Program-made: the position numbers and the translations under genes | The notes under the pieces: generated by a model | What the model was told of the DNA's origin: nothing | Seen by the model: the letters and a program-made list of their open reading frames with translations, nothing else | Database searches by the model: none | NCBI GenBank assembly: GCA_950295325.1 | Contig: OX485805.1 | Location: 47,888,758 to 47,952,757, forward strand | Direction: 5' to 3' | From: Polytrichum commune | Taxonomy: Eukaryota > Streptophyta > Polytrichopsida > Polytrichales > Polytrichaceae | Length of the DNA: 64,000 nucleotides | In this document: positions 47,285 through 58,869 of the stretch, one piece after another | Layout: each line of letters opens with the position of its first letter | How positions within the stretch are numbered: the stretch's first letter is position 1

Positions 47285-48721
47285 AGAGAAATGAGACTTT
47301 AATCATGAAGAATGCACCTCAAAAATTAGCATGCATCTCATGTTGGAAAGCTATGTTTAGAATAGATGAATGGAGTGCCAAATGCACTTGAGAAATGCAA
47401 CTCAAAAGAGGACGCATGTTTTATGATTTATGTCTACAATAACTTCGAATGCACCTCAATGAGGACTCCAAAATTGTAATTTGTCTATACAATACAACTG
47501 AATGCACATTTTATGTACATATATAGAAGTCATTTCCCACATGTTCAGCAACTCCAAATGAAACATAAACATCTAATTTTCTCAGTGGATTGATGACACA
47601 CATACATGTTCAAGAGGTTCCCATGCCTAACAAGTGCTTCAAGCATCTGACCATGTCGAAGCTTTTGATATGTGGAAACATCAATTTATAATTCTTTTAA
47701 TGGTATCTTGCTAAAACCATAGCATGACACAATCAAGAACACTTTGGTGGATTCCAAAGTAAGACATCAAATTGTCTTTCTGCACTTCTACATACTGTGG
47801 ATTTCAGGGAAGAGGCAAAGTACACATGGGATTGAAAAACTCAAGTCAAAATTTTAAATGGATATCATATAAATGGGTCTAAAGAGATTACTCAATTTTT
47901 ATAGAAAAAATGTGAATAGCCATACTCTTGTAAGATACGAAACATGTGACTAGTATGAGATGATTAGCAAATCCACATCAAGACTATAGCCACTTTCGTC
48001 ATGATTTTTGAACCTCATATGAATATTGCATTCAATTTCAAAGTGAAGATTTGTGTGCTCATCAAACAATCGTATAAGTCCCTCCAATTATGTTGACTAC
48101 TGAGCCTAGAACATTTTGAGGATGTAGTCCAATTCTCGTTTAAATACATGTTTTTTTGGGTGTTTGTTCTTAGATCCACAACTAATCACACACCACTTAA
48201 ATATGAGTGTTTGATGAGAATACATAACCAAATTAGACACAAAAATCTACCTTACAAGAACCCATAAAAATTTGCACTTGTACAATTGAGAATGTGGGGC
48301 CCTTCTTGTTGTGAACATGAGTCTATGTCAAAACTCTACGAGTCTCTTAGAGGCCCATGAATTAACTACACTACATATTGTATTTAGTGTCACCAATTCT
48401 TTTAGTCTTGCTCGATACTGATTGTAAAGTGCCCGTGTAGTATCACCGGTACTAAATGTGAACCTAACATTTCTTGTCATTCCTTGTAGATAAATTTGGG
48501 CATTATAAATTTACATTGTTGCAATTATATCACTTACTAAGTAATTCTCCATCTAAATTTCATTCATCCCTGACAACGTTTCATTACAAACATGTTTGGA
48601 TGCAAAATATACCAAAACTTGTTAAAAATTTGACATTTGGGTGACTTAGATGTATGTTGGGATGACAATACTTTTAAACTTGTTCATTAGAAGTGTCAAT
48701 AGGAAGGTTACCACAGTGACA
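47285..48721 (+). repeat. 3' flank of the plus-strand kinase, duplicated with 19.9-20.9 kb
   Basis: It contains the hairpin-forming ATGCACCTCAATGAGGACTC (47,450) and AACTCAAAAGAGGACGCATG (47,400). From 48,372 to the LINE junction it holds the left part of the hairpin-bounded repeat also seen at 54.66 kb. 47,725-48,543 is absent from the copy at 20.7 kb. Confidence 0.75.
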
Positions 48722-50800
48722 AAGAAGAAGAAAAACCAACTTTGGGCAATCCGACGTGAATTTGAGCATGTTGGCCCTACCATGCTCAAGAATCCCCTTG
48801 GTGGAGGGTGGGGTTTACTACCTACCTTCCGGTGGGTGGGCTCTTGTTTATAAATCTATATGAAATAAAATGAAGTGATAATACATTATATTGATACCTA
48901 TTTACTATGCGGGGGAGGGGGGGGGGGGGAGTACTGGTTCTTGTTTATTTTCAAGTTTTATGTCATTAAGTACTAGGTATGTGAGATATTTGATGGCTAT
49001 ATGGTGGATGATTTTTATTTATTGTTTTTTTATTAGTGATGTGGGGATATGTAGGTTCACAAGGAGTTATGTACTTCTTGTGTGAATGGATTCCCTTACC
49101 CGTGCGGTGATAACTATGAGGGGTCTAATATTCCAGCCATGTGCTCTTATTGCGTCTATTAATGGGTTGCACTTGTCTTCTTTTGTTTGTGTGGCTTGGT
49201 CAAGGAATATATCATGCGCAAAGGTTAATTCAATAATTTGGATGGTTAGGTCCGGTGTAGGTATTAGTGGACCATTTTGTTCATATGCAACGCCTTGTAT
49301 GTAAACGATATCCGGTTTTAGTTTTGTGAGGCGTTCACATCGTGTCGTGTTGCATGTGCAACTTAGTATCCATGGCGGAATGGTGTTGTCTTAGTGGTTG
49401 CCATGTTGGTTACCGGCATTAATGAGTGTAAGATGTCTAGTGTATACATTTGATTTTAGTAGGTTGGTGAGTTGGTGGGCAGCGGCATCGTGTCTTGCGA
49501 TTCTTAGGCCTTTAAGAAATTTATTGTTGCATAGAGAGAGTAAGTGTGGCCAAGTATCTTTGTCGTTCATTTGGCATAATGTGCAATTGGAATTGGGGTG
49601 TGTGTGTGGCCAGTAAAGATTTTGTTTATGATTTCCCATGTATTGGGCGAATCGGAACTTGAGGAGTTGTGTGATTCGGGTGTCCGTAGTTTGTGGGGTT
49701 TTCCAAAAGTGGTTAGACAATTTGTGATGAATTTTCTCATTGGAGAGCCATTTTTTCACATATGTGAATTTTATGGCTGCTTCTTTTGTGAGCCTATTGT
49801 GCTATGTTTTTATGAATGTTTGTAGGTTCCTTATTATGCCTGTTAGGTTGGTGCTCGAGGGAGGTCTAGCTAATCTATAGGGTATGGTATGGGCTACATG
49901 TTTGCGTGGTATGGGTGTTATGGTGCCTTTTGAGGTGCCATCAATTGCCAGTGAATCGGCCATGTCATTTCCTTTAATTCATGTGTGAGCTCTAACTTTT
50001 AGATTGTTATTTTGTGTCGGAACTGTGTTATGTGTTGAACTATAGACGCTATTAGCAATTTGTCCGGGTGATTTTTTTGGGAGGATGGGAGTCTTACGTG
50101 GTTGTTAATGAGGTAGATGCTATTGAGGCTATCTGTGAAGATATATATGTCGTGATTAACTTCTTGTGTGTTGGCAAGTGCTAACCAAATAGCATATAGT
50201 TATGCTCTAAGAATGTTTTGAAATCTTGGAAGTCTTTCTTTTATTTGTATGTTGTTGAGTTGGCTATATACTCCTGATCCTACGAGGTTTCTGTTTCCTT
50301 TACCATCTGGTGGGATAAAGGATCCTTCCGTATAGATGCTTTGGGATGGGTTGTATTTTTGTGGTTGGGCGGTATAGAGCTTGGTTGGTATTTGGTGGGT
50401 TTGTGCTAGGGGTGGCGTGGGTAGTGGGTAAGATGTCTTGGGGGAATTTGTCCATTTGTCCGATATGTTAAGTTTGTATGGCTTAATGGTAAGTGTGGTG
50501 GGGTTATCTGTGGGTTGTGAGCTTCTTGAATGATTTGTTGGAGTCGTGGAGCGAAGGTGTAGAGTGTGGGTGGGGAGTCTTGGCTATGTATGCATATGTT
50601 TGTTGTAAGTGAGGTTTCAAGTTGGCTATAGTAGGAGGGCCATTGAGGTGCGGATGGGTATCGAACAATGTTTGGCGGTGGCTATGTTATGTTAGTCTTG
50701 GTGTTTTGCTGGGTCTAGTTGTTGGGGGGTCCAATCTTTATGGTTTAGGGTCACTGGGCATATTCTCAAAATCTTGATATTTTGGTTGCCTCAATTCTTT
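48722..50800 (-). mobile_element. 5'-truncated LINE with RNase H, zinc-binding and PD-(D/E)XK-like domains
   Basis: Read on the minus strand from about 50,800 to a TTC-repeat tail at 48,722. RNase H: SIYTEGSFIPPDGKG (usual YTDGS has become YTEGS), AIWLALANTQEV, IYIFTDSLNSIYLIN, TWIKGNDMADSLA. Next LLKFRFAQYMGNHKQNLYW and CTLC...DTWPHLLSLC (zinc-binding). The C-terminal domain has CTCNTTRCERLTKLKPDIV, TIQIIELTFAHD, NPLIDAIRAHGWN, RPLIVITA and YLTYLVLN..KLENKQEPV, the same family as the LINE at 21.5 kb. Several stops and shifts make it dead. It inserted into the kinase 3' flank at 48,721. The 5' border and any target duplication were not found. Confidence 0.82.
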
Positions 50801-51701
50801 GGACAAATCCATCAATACACTTTCAATCAACACACACACACATGTATGTAAGTATACATACATACATACATATGTATATTTATATTTATACATTATGGGA
50901 GAAATATGAATCCTTAGTGATTATTTGAATGTTATGATACTTACATACAATAAAATGTCATTATACGACCTTTAAATGTTAATTCTATATAATCCATTAA
51001 TTTATAATAAAAAGACAATTGAAACGTTTGTTGCAATACAATCATAATCATGTCTACACAATTTATGAAAGGACATCATTACTTAATTCAACATGTTGTA
51101 AGTTTGGATTGGACTTTTGTCATGTTCAACTTGAGTATGAATTAATATGGATTCCTTTGTGTGGACTTTAGTTGGAATGTGCAAAGTGACTTTTCTGCCC
51201 ACCCTTCGCATTCCCGTTGGAGAGGATTCACATTATTTTGGGTGTCGGTCACGAGAATGCATATTGGAAAGTGGTGCTCAATGCAAAGCCTATCCCATCT
51301 TATGCATGCTATAAACAAAAGTGGGAGACATAGGCTACTGCCAAAACAACAAGTATGCAAGTACTTACGCTTTCATCAACATGAAAGACCCAGAGGTGTA
51401 TTGGCATGATTTTGGGTAGAGGTTGTTTGAGGTGCTAGCTGTGGATGTGTATGAAGGTATAAAGGATCTACCAAAACATTGCCCTTGACATGGTTTCTTT
51501 CAATGTTGATGATTATGTGTCAAACATATTGTTTGTGCGATTTAGAGTAAACCGTCCAATGATAGTTTGTAATTACATGTAGATATAAAGGTGCCAAGTT
51601 CAATGACTCAAAAAATTAGAAACATAGGAAAACATGCGAATATTATTTGATGCGAATATTCCGTTGTCAATATTTGAATTATGAAGCTTTTGTGTATCTC
51701 C
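50801..51701. other. No gene; CA and TACA microsatellites near 50.83-50.88 kb
   Basis: A run of CACACACACA followed by CATACATACATACATA at 50,830-50,875. The rest is AT-rich without a recognisable feature. Confidence 0.5.
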
Positions 51702-51774
51702 TCCGTTGTAGTCTAGATGGTTAGGATACTCGGCTCTCACCTGAGCGACCCGGGTTCGAGTCCCGGCAACGGAA
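51702..51774 (+). tRNA. tRNA-Glu (CUC)
   Basis: The acceptor arms TCCGTTG and CAACGGA pair fully, with discriminator A at 51774. D arm region GTCTAGATGGTTAGGAT serves as A box; anticodon loop CTCTCAC gives CUC; T arm CCGGGTTCGAGTCCCGG is perfect and carries the B box. The anticodon stem CTCGG/CTGAG has one G-U pair. TTTT at 51,800 can end pol III transcription. The body matches plant nuclear tRNA-Glu closely, so it is probably functional. Confidence 0.95.
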
Positions 51775-54660
51775 GCTCCCGAGAAATTAACAGACTACCC
51801 CTTTTACCAATAATTTGCAAATGCTTTTGGGTCAACCAAATCTCTTTCCAATTCTTGAAGTGGTTGCCAAAGATGATCTACAATCAAACTCATATTCAAT
51901 TGGTTATCTATGAATGTTGTGATATTGTCTTTTATGATCAGTTGACGAATCATGAAAATCCAATTACAACAATATGTTTCAATATGTTATCATAATCACC
52001 TCTGCATATTTCATTGGGAAAATTTTAGCATAAAATTCAACATGTTATAAATATGGATTTGACCTTGGTCTAGGTGTACTTAACTAACACTTCCTAAAGG
52101 GTTAAAAACCATCATCATCATTCATGGTGTACTATGCTTGAGAGCAACAACGATAGCCTTAGAACCCCTTTAGACGAAGATTGGGGTACTTACCATTATC
52201 ACTATACCAATTATCCCAATTAGTGCATGTTACCATCCGAAGTTACGTAATGCTGTAACTATTTAGTGAGGATGTAATATTTGACTAAGAAAAGTCATTT
52301 ATGTTCTATAATGTCCAAACAAACTATTGAACCGTCGTTAATAAAACTTGAACTCATGTGTAAGACGTTACTGCATTGCATAAGTCCGAATAGTAACACA
52401 CACTAGTTGGGATAATCAGTGTAGTGAAAGTACCATTGTACTATGTAGTAAATTACCAATATTACTTATTGATCAGTCAATTTGTTGGAATAAAATTTGA
52501 TATACTATGGTAGGGTTGTTGTTGCACATGCCACCTTCTGAATGAGCAATTTCAAAATTTGATTGTAAAAAAAAATGATTGTAAAGTTTCAATATGCCCT
52601 CAACTTACATGAATTGAGGTAGTTCAGCCTAAGAGCTATATGCTTCCAAAAACCTTTGCTATTCTAATCATATTGAAAAGCTTGGAATGATTTCATAGAT
52701 GTTATTAAAAATTACCAAAATTATAAAGAGTCTACAAGTAGTTAAAAAATTAAAAAAATCATATGTAACCTGAATGTTTTTGCAAAGTCATTTTAAGAAA
52801 TGAGCCTTTTACTCTCCACTACAGGTGGGGGGGGGGGTTCATTGATGTTGGATTGCTAGGTGAGAATCACCACAAAATCAACCATACTGCAGGTGAGAGT
52901 CTTGAATGAAGTTATTTTAAATGGAGGTCTTGTCCCCCTTTTGTGGATCACTTCTTACACCGCCTTGTTGAGCAAATAAATCTTCAATTAGCCATTGTGA
53001 TTGGCCAAAGTCGGTGCTCTTTTGACACCATTCTTGCATCCTTCTTGCATTGCTACTATGAATGACCCACGGGTAGGTCACTCTAAGGCATTTTTGTGCA
53101 CCACGTGCGGCTGGGGGTTTTTTGTTTTGGGGCTATTTACCTTCAAGGGCTGAATTAAAGCCTCCCTATAATTACTTAAATTTCAAAAATGGCCCATTTG
53201 TTTGCACCCTTCCATTACTTATATTGTCCAAGTCATTGCAATTTTTTGTACTCTATATTCCTTTTAAGTAATAAAAGCTAATCTACTTCCTAACGCATTG
53301 ACGAGTGTTAAGGGAAATCATGGAAACAAAGAAGGGTGCAAACAGTAATATCATTGCAAACAAAGTTATGAAGAAAACACATAGGAGACCATAGCAAACA
53401 TACTAAATATACCTTCTAGGATCCTTATCTTCAGCCCCTATATTAATTTTACAAAAAAATAATGGCCCACATTTTATGTCCATCTAACTTACTTATAATG
53501 GGATTGTCTACATTTAATGGCCCCTTCATTATTTGGAATTCCTTTATAATTTTTATTTCAAATGATTTTAATCCTCTCTATATTATGCTGCATGTCGTTT
53601 TTAAAATGCACTAAGTGACCTACCCGTGGAATGACCAAAGTGGTGCAATTTTGTACTTAATGTTGCACATGATTAATCACTTTCAACACATTGCACATAT
53701 TGGTTGACGGCTTAAGAATGAAAGATTGGTGTTGCCAAAAGGAAGGTGTTACTGTAAGGCACCAACACCAAACCCAATACCACAAGCTTGAATCCATGCC
53801 TGAAGTGTGCACATGTTAAGAGACATTTTGATAATCTCACTACTTCTAGATCACCATACGCTCACAACTTTCCACCAACCTAAGTAGAATGAATGTATTT
53901 TCAACCAATCCCTACCAAATTTCTCCTCATCAAAAAAATAAGATTTGTAATTACGATAAATTTTAAAAGTTTTGCAATTCCACATTCATTATTGGAGGAC
54001 CAAAGGTATAATTCTCATATTCTTATAACCACACAGACACGACCCTCCTTTGATGGCACACCTCACAACTCCTCCGTTGTGATATAGTATTTCTCAAAAG
54101 AGTCTTAGTATGTGTTTATCTCATAAAATGCTTTAATCCTCTCCACCCTTGAAGTCAAGGGTTAGTGTTTTCTTTCTTTTTTTTCCTTTTTTCCAAACTG
54201 TAATGAAAATACCCTACAAGGTTGAATTTCACATTTACACATTCACACACTCGTAAATGGGACGATCCCAGTGTATCTACACTAAAAAGATATTTAATGT
54301 TTGATACACTAAATACGAACGCATACGCTTAATGTCAATAACCCTATGAAAGTAAGTAACATTGAATGCAAATTCACGCACTAAATATCAACTATGGTAA
54401 TATGTGGAAGTTACATGTATGAATTTAGTGTAAGTAAGGATATGAAAGAAAAATGTTGTCAACTTCAGTAGATGAGAGATCAACAAGCAGGAGGGTGGGG
54501 TGCCATCTCTAAAATCGCAAGTCTAATGAAATCCATGCTTCACAAGAAGGGAGGTGGCAGTAGGGAAGGTAACGACACATTTATGTCTCACACTAATTGT
54601 CAAAGAATTGAAAACTAGTGTTGAGTAGGGTAGGGTGTTAACAACATGAAATATAATCAA
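51775..54660. other. No gene recognised
   Basis: AT-rich, stops in all frames. A nine-base G run at 52,827 and scattered CACTAAAT motifs near 54,270-54,430 (related to the hairpin repeat that follows) are the only visible features. Confidence 0.5.
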
Positions 54661-55041
54661 ACACTAAATATCATATTTAGTGTAGTGTCACCAATCTCTA
54701 TTTGTCTTGTTTCAATACTTATTGTAAACCGCCCATGTAGTGCCACCAACACTACATGTAAACCTAATATTATTTTTCGCTCATTGAAAAAAATTGGGCA
54801 TTACAAATCTACAATGTTGCGATTGGTGCCACTTACTAAGTGATTTTCAACCAAATTTCAATCATCCATGACAATATTTCATTACAAAATGGTAGGATGC
54901 CAAATATGCCAAGCTAAAAATGGATGAACTAAAGTAAGTTGGGATGACAATACTTGTGAACTCATTCACAAAAAAATATCATTAGGAAAGTTACCACAAT
55001 GACATAAAATGCCATATGACACTAAATGAAACATTTAGTGT
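54661..55041. repeat. Hairpin-bounded repeat of 381 bp
   Basis: Both ends are 23-bp palindromes with ACACTAAAT and ATTTAGTGT arms: 54661-54683 (perfect, single-base centre) and 55019-55041 (arms of 10, centre AAA). The body matches 48,372-48,715 (left palindrome degenerate, right end lost to the LINE) and the right two-fifths matches 20,695-20,905. No coding content. Confidence 0.7.
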
Positions 55042-55200
55042 AGTCCACATTCTTGTCCAAGTAAGCTTCCGCCCATTGAGCTTGTAAACCATGGATTTCT
55101 AAATGAGCCTCCTCTTCTTGGAGCCTTCAAGGGTTATGGTGAACCTTTTTTATGATCATAAAAACCTCCACAAACTTGAAATAGCACCCAACGCCTACTG
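55042..55200 (-). pseudogene. Decayed copy of the DNAI7 3' end (copy 6)
   Basis: ATTCTTGTCC, CCCATTGAGCTTGTAAACCA, TGGATTTC and TTGAAATAGCACC follow in the same order as in the 3' part of the DNAI7 gene and its downstream flank at 58.7-59.1 kb. It is much more diverged than the nearer copies. Confidence 0.5.
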
Positions 55201-55646
55201 ATTGGTTATTGAAACGGTGACGGATGTCCATGTTGGGTGTCATGGGTACCATAAAACATAATTGGTATTAACCCAATGGCACCCAATCTGCAATCAACAC
55301 AACAGTGGATTTTAGGGTGACAATCAAAGTGGCAATCAACTAAGGTAAATGCCATCATAGGGCAATGTTCATTTGGACATGATTTCTTCTAGTGCCAATT
55401 GTGCTAATTTATATAACAAAACCAAATAATATAGAGTGTGCAAGACAATCCAATCACACATTCATAGTTTATCCTATTGTAAGGTAGACAACCTTTATTC
55501 GGGTTATTTTTAATCGGATACCTATATTTCAATGGTATGTGGTTGGGTGTGGCTTCAAGAACAAATACCAAGAAGACATGTGTCTAAAAGAGATTGGCTT
55601 ACATGCTCAAATTATGATGACTATTCTACGTTCAATAGCCAACATA

Positions 55647-56672
55647 CTCCTTTGGTAAGATGACTTCACAGAAGTGCAAACTCAATTTCATGAAGGTTCC
55701 AAGCTAGATCATGAACCTTCCAACCAATATTGCCAAAAGTGTTATACCAATTTCATAAACCTTCTAAAATAGTTCATGAATCTTCTAAACCGACTTGACG
55801 TGTGGCACATCTCAATTTCATGATAGTGGACCTTTACCTCTAACAACTTCATAAATTATTCATCCAAACCAATTTCATGAATAAACATGAAATTGATATT
55901 CATGAAATATCAATTTTGCACTCTGTAGTTTTCGTATTCTCAACTTCTCAACTTCTCGCCTCCACGTTTTGCATTCTTTGCCTTTTCGTTGTTCATTGGT
56001 TCCTCTTTGTTCTTTGTTTACCTAGAAGCCTCCAACCTTGACGTCAACTTTCCTTTGGTCTTTCATTACAATACCTCAAAGCCATAATCAAGCCATGCCA
56101 GTTCGTCTCTGGTCTTTGATTATTGTACATTGAAGCAAGCAACACAAACCCAATGTAGTTAGACCACGCAATCTCGTGGATTTGTGAGTGTAGCACTTGC
56201 AGTTGTGGATTTAAATGTGGGAAGGGTGTTGGCCGTGTGAGCAGAGCGCAAAACGTGGCTAGAGTGCAATGCTTAGTTGTGAGGCGTTTGATTGTTGGTG
56301 AGAGCCTCCAAACATTGTCTTCGTACAAGCATTGAGGATGATCTACAAGCAATCAGTGCATACATGATCCAAGGTTGGATAAGAGAGGTCATTTAAAATT
56401 TTAGTAGAGCTAGTTGTGGGGAGCAATCAAGGAAATCTTGTATATGATACAGTTCATGAAATTGATTTTGTGAAGTTGTGAATATGGGTACCAATTCATG
56501 AAATTGTTCACAACATGTAGTGAAATTGATTGAAAGTTCAAGTTAAATTGATTGTCTATATAGTGAACTTGGTTCTTGATTCCAACGACATTGGTGGAAC
56601 CTATTTGCTAGATTGGTTTGTAAAATCATGAAATTCAGTTTGCACTTCTTTAAATTCATCTTACCATAGGAG
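55647..56672. mobile_element. 1.03-kb Tc1/mariner-type non-autonomous element with TA duplication
   Basis: Ends CTCCTTTGGTAAGATG and, inverted, CTCCTATGGTAAGATG; the inverted similarity extends to AAGTGCAAACT..ATTTCATGA (about 45 bp). TA flanks both sides (55645-55646, 56673-56674). The empty site is preserved at 41.41 kb, where the flanking sequences are joined directly as ACATAATTGGGGG with one TA. TA targets and CTCC-type ends are those of Stowaway/mariner elements. The interior has a 102-codon minus frame of unknown origin and no transposase. Confidence 0.8.
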
Positions 56673-56674
56673 TA

Positions 56675-56885
56675 ATTTGGGGGGACTTGTATGACCATTT
56701 AACAAACACGAGAATCTTCACTTGATAATGATTAAGATGTTCATATGAGCTCCAAAAAATATGAGGAAAGTGGCTACGGCCTAGATTTGGATTTGCTAAC
56801 CGTCTTGCACTAATTGCGTGTTTCATATCCTAGGAGAAGTGGGCTAGCAAGAGAAAGTAACCATTTAAAAACCCATCTACCTTAA
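56675..56885. repeat. Dispersed repeat, right part (with 55.54-55.65 kb)
   Basis: Matches 41,400-41,640 (GAGGAAAGTGGCTACGG, GATTTGGATTTG, TTTCATATCCTAGGAGA, GTAACCATTTAA). Split from its left part by the mariner-type element. Confidence 0.7.
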
Positions 56886-56889
56886 GAGA

Positions 56890-58482
56890 CAATGGGAAGG
56901 AATTCTCTTGCAGAGTCACCAAAATACTCGTATGGTAGTCCGCATTCTTGGCTGAGTAGTTGAGCAGCTTATTACCTTGAGCTTATTATAAAGTGCGGAT
57001 TTCATCAGCTCAAAGTTCTTTTGAGAGTGTATGCCAATTCCGATGAAAGCATGTGGTTACTTCCAAACCTTGAGTTTATGAGAATTAACACAAAGGCATT
57101 CAAATTATTTCAATGCTTAAATTATCATACACATAGAGTGGTATCAGGCTATAAAAAAACTAGTTTTCTAGCTTGTCCTACTAGGATGGGTGGGTCAAGC
57201 TAGCCTTGCATAGGCCCTCTAGGATTTAAGAGCGTGAGTCCCATGTGCATACCCTATTTTAAATCCTAAAATTCTCTCAAAGTTTGAGAGGTGGAAAGAG
57301 CAGATTCCAAAAGTTTCGCCCAATTTTCAAAATAAGCTCCAATACACGATGAGATATCGTAGTTTCATAGCAACTTGGGCGGGTCTTTGCCTAATTAATG
57401 TGACCAAAACAATTAGGCAACCCGGAAAATAATATATCAAAATTGGGCAATTTCAAAATATAATTAAAAAAAATTAGGCATTCATCTAGTTTCTCTTATA
57501 GTGTTTGGATGGCTACTGCTAATTTCATCTAAGATGGCCAATTTACCCTAAATCCCTTACCTTCACCTCCAAAGCTCCCATTAGTTGCCCTAAACTCTTA
57601 TGTGACATGGTTTGTTATGTGTGAGAAATAGGTTGCATTTGTGAAAGGTTGTGGGGTAGAAGTGTTGGAACGGTGAGACAAAAGACTCACAAAAGACTTT
57701 GCAATGTATGTTTAAACTTATTGATACCTAAATGCTAATGTAGTGAATTACAACACACATGAGTTGAGCTCCTATGATTTGGACATTAATATGATATTAA
57801 AAAAAAAAAAATTAGGCAAACCATGTCAATGATTTCCTAGAAATTTAGGCACCCTTCTATTTGTGTGCATATTTTGCCCAATCTACTAAGAAAGAAACTA
57901 TAGTAATGAGCTAACGAGCTCTTCATTGAAAGTTTTCTCAAAGAAGGATCAAACCCAAGCTTTCATCCCTCTTATGTATTCACACACTTGGTGAACACGA
58001 AGACCCCGGAGTCCATCTTTTGTTGAGATGCTGGCAAGCAATTACATTCCCTTGCAGAGTCACCAAAATTCTCGCAAGGTTTAATACGAGTGCGTAGATT
58101 TCACCAGCCGGCCGGCTACTCTCGAGCGTCTCAAGGGTTCAAGTTGAACTTTTTAATTATCATCAGTAAAAGAAACCCACAACGTTGAAATTGCACCAGT
58201 GGCACGAAATTATATTATGTACCCAAATTGAAGAGTTCGATCGAGAGCGTCAGCCAAAGCATTTGCAAACACTCCGTAAACGTGACGTGATCTTTTGTTG
58301 AGACATCGGCAAGCGATTTTGGTCGCTTTTGCAGAGGCACCAAAATTCTCGTATTGGTAGTCCGCATCCTTGTCTAAATTATAGTTGAGCAGATTGCATC
58401 CCTTGAGCTTGTAACCGAAATCAGGGATTTCATCACGAGCGAGCTTGCTAGGAGGCTTGAGCCTGTCATGTTTTTGAATTCC
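56890..58482 (-). pseudogene. Three decayed tandem copies of the DNAI7 3' end
   Basis: Copy 5 (about 56,893-57,015), copy 4 (about 58,000-58,200) and copy 3 (about 58,270-58,482) each contain parts of CATCTTTTGTTGAGA.G, GGCAAGC, TTGCAGAG..ACCAAAAT, GTAGTCCGCAT and GATTTCATC, i.e. the codons for the LPTSQQKMDSG region and the YSDKN region of DNAI7 plus its 3' flank. They are partial and full of changes. The stretch 57,200-57,950 between copies is AT-rich with no feature. Confidence 0.65.
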
Positions 58483-58857
58483 TCACAAAAAGATGTTGAA
58501 ATGCACCATTTGCTCTGACTTGTGTACTGATGAAACTGAAGAGTCGGAAACGTAAGCCAATGCGGTCACGCACTCTGCAAACGAGGTGTTTCCGGAATCC
58601 ATCTTTTGTTGAGACGTCGGCAAGCAATTCGTCCCTTGCAGAGTGACCAAAATTCTCGCGTGGTAGACTTCTAGCTTGCCTGCCAAGATTATAGCACTCA
58701 GCTGGTCCCGGTCGTAGTCCGCATTCTTTTCCGAGTAGATGAGCAGCTCCATCCCTTGAGCTTGTACATGATCACGGATTTCATCATGAGCTTGCTCTTG
58801 ATCTCGAGCCTTTTTGAGGATTGAATTCCTTACAAAAAGAAATTGAAATCGCACCAT
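58483..58857 (-). pseudogene. DNAI7 C-terminal duplicate (copy 2), open frame of 124 codons
   Basis: The frame contains ELLIYSEKNADYDRDQLSAI, KLEVYHARILVTLQG, then CLPTSQQKMDSGNTSFAECV, aligning with the last 90 residues of DNAI7 just upstream. It lacks the rest of the protein, and its first 30 residues derive from flank. It lies 12 bases downstream of the DNAI7 stop codon. Probably a non-functional tandem duplicate, although the frame is still open. Confidence 0.7.
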
Positions 58858-58869
58858 TTGCGCTTTATC

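Noticed and set aside
56044-56352. 102-codon minus frame inside the mariner-type element
   Set aside because: No transposase motifs and no recognisable domain; treated as chance or a captured fragment.
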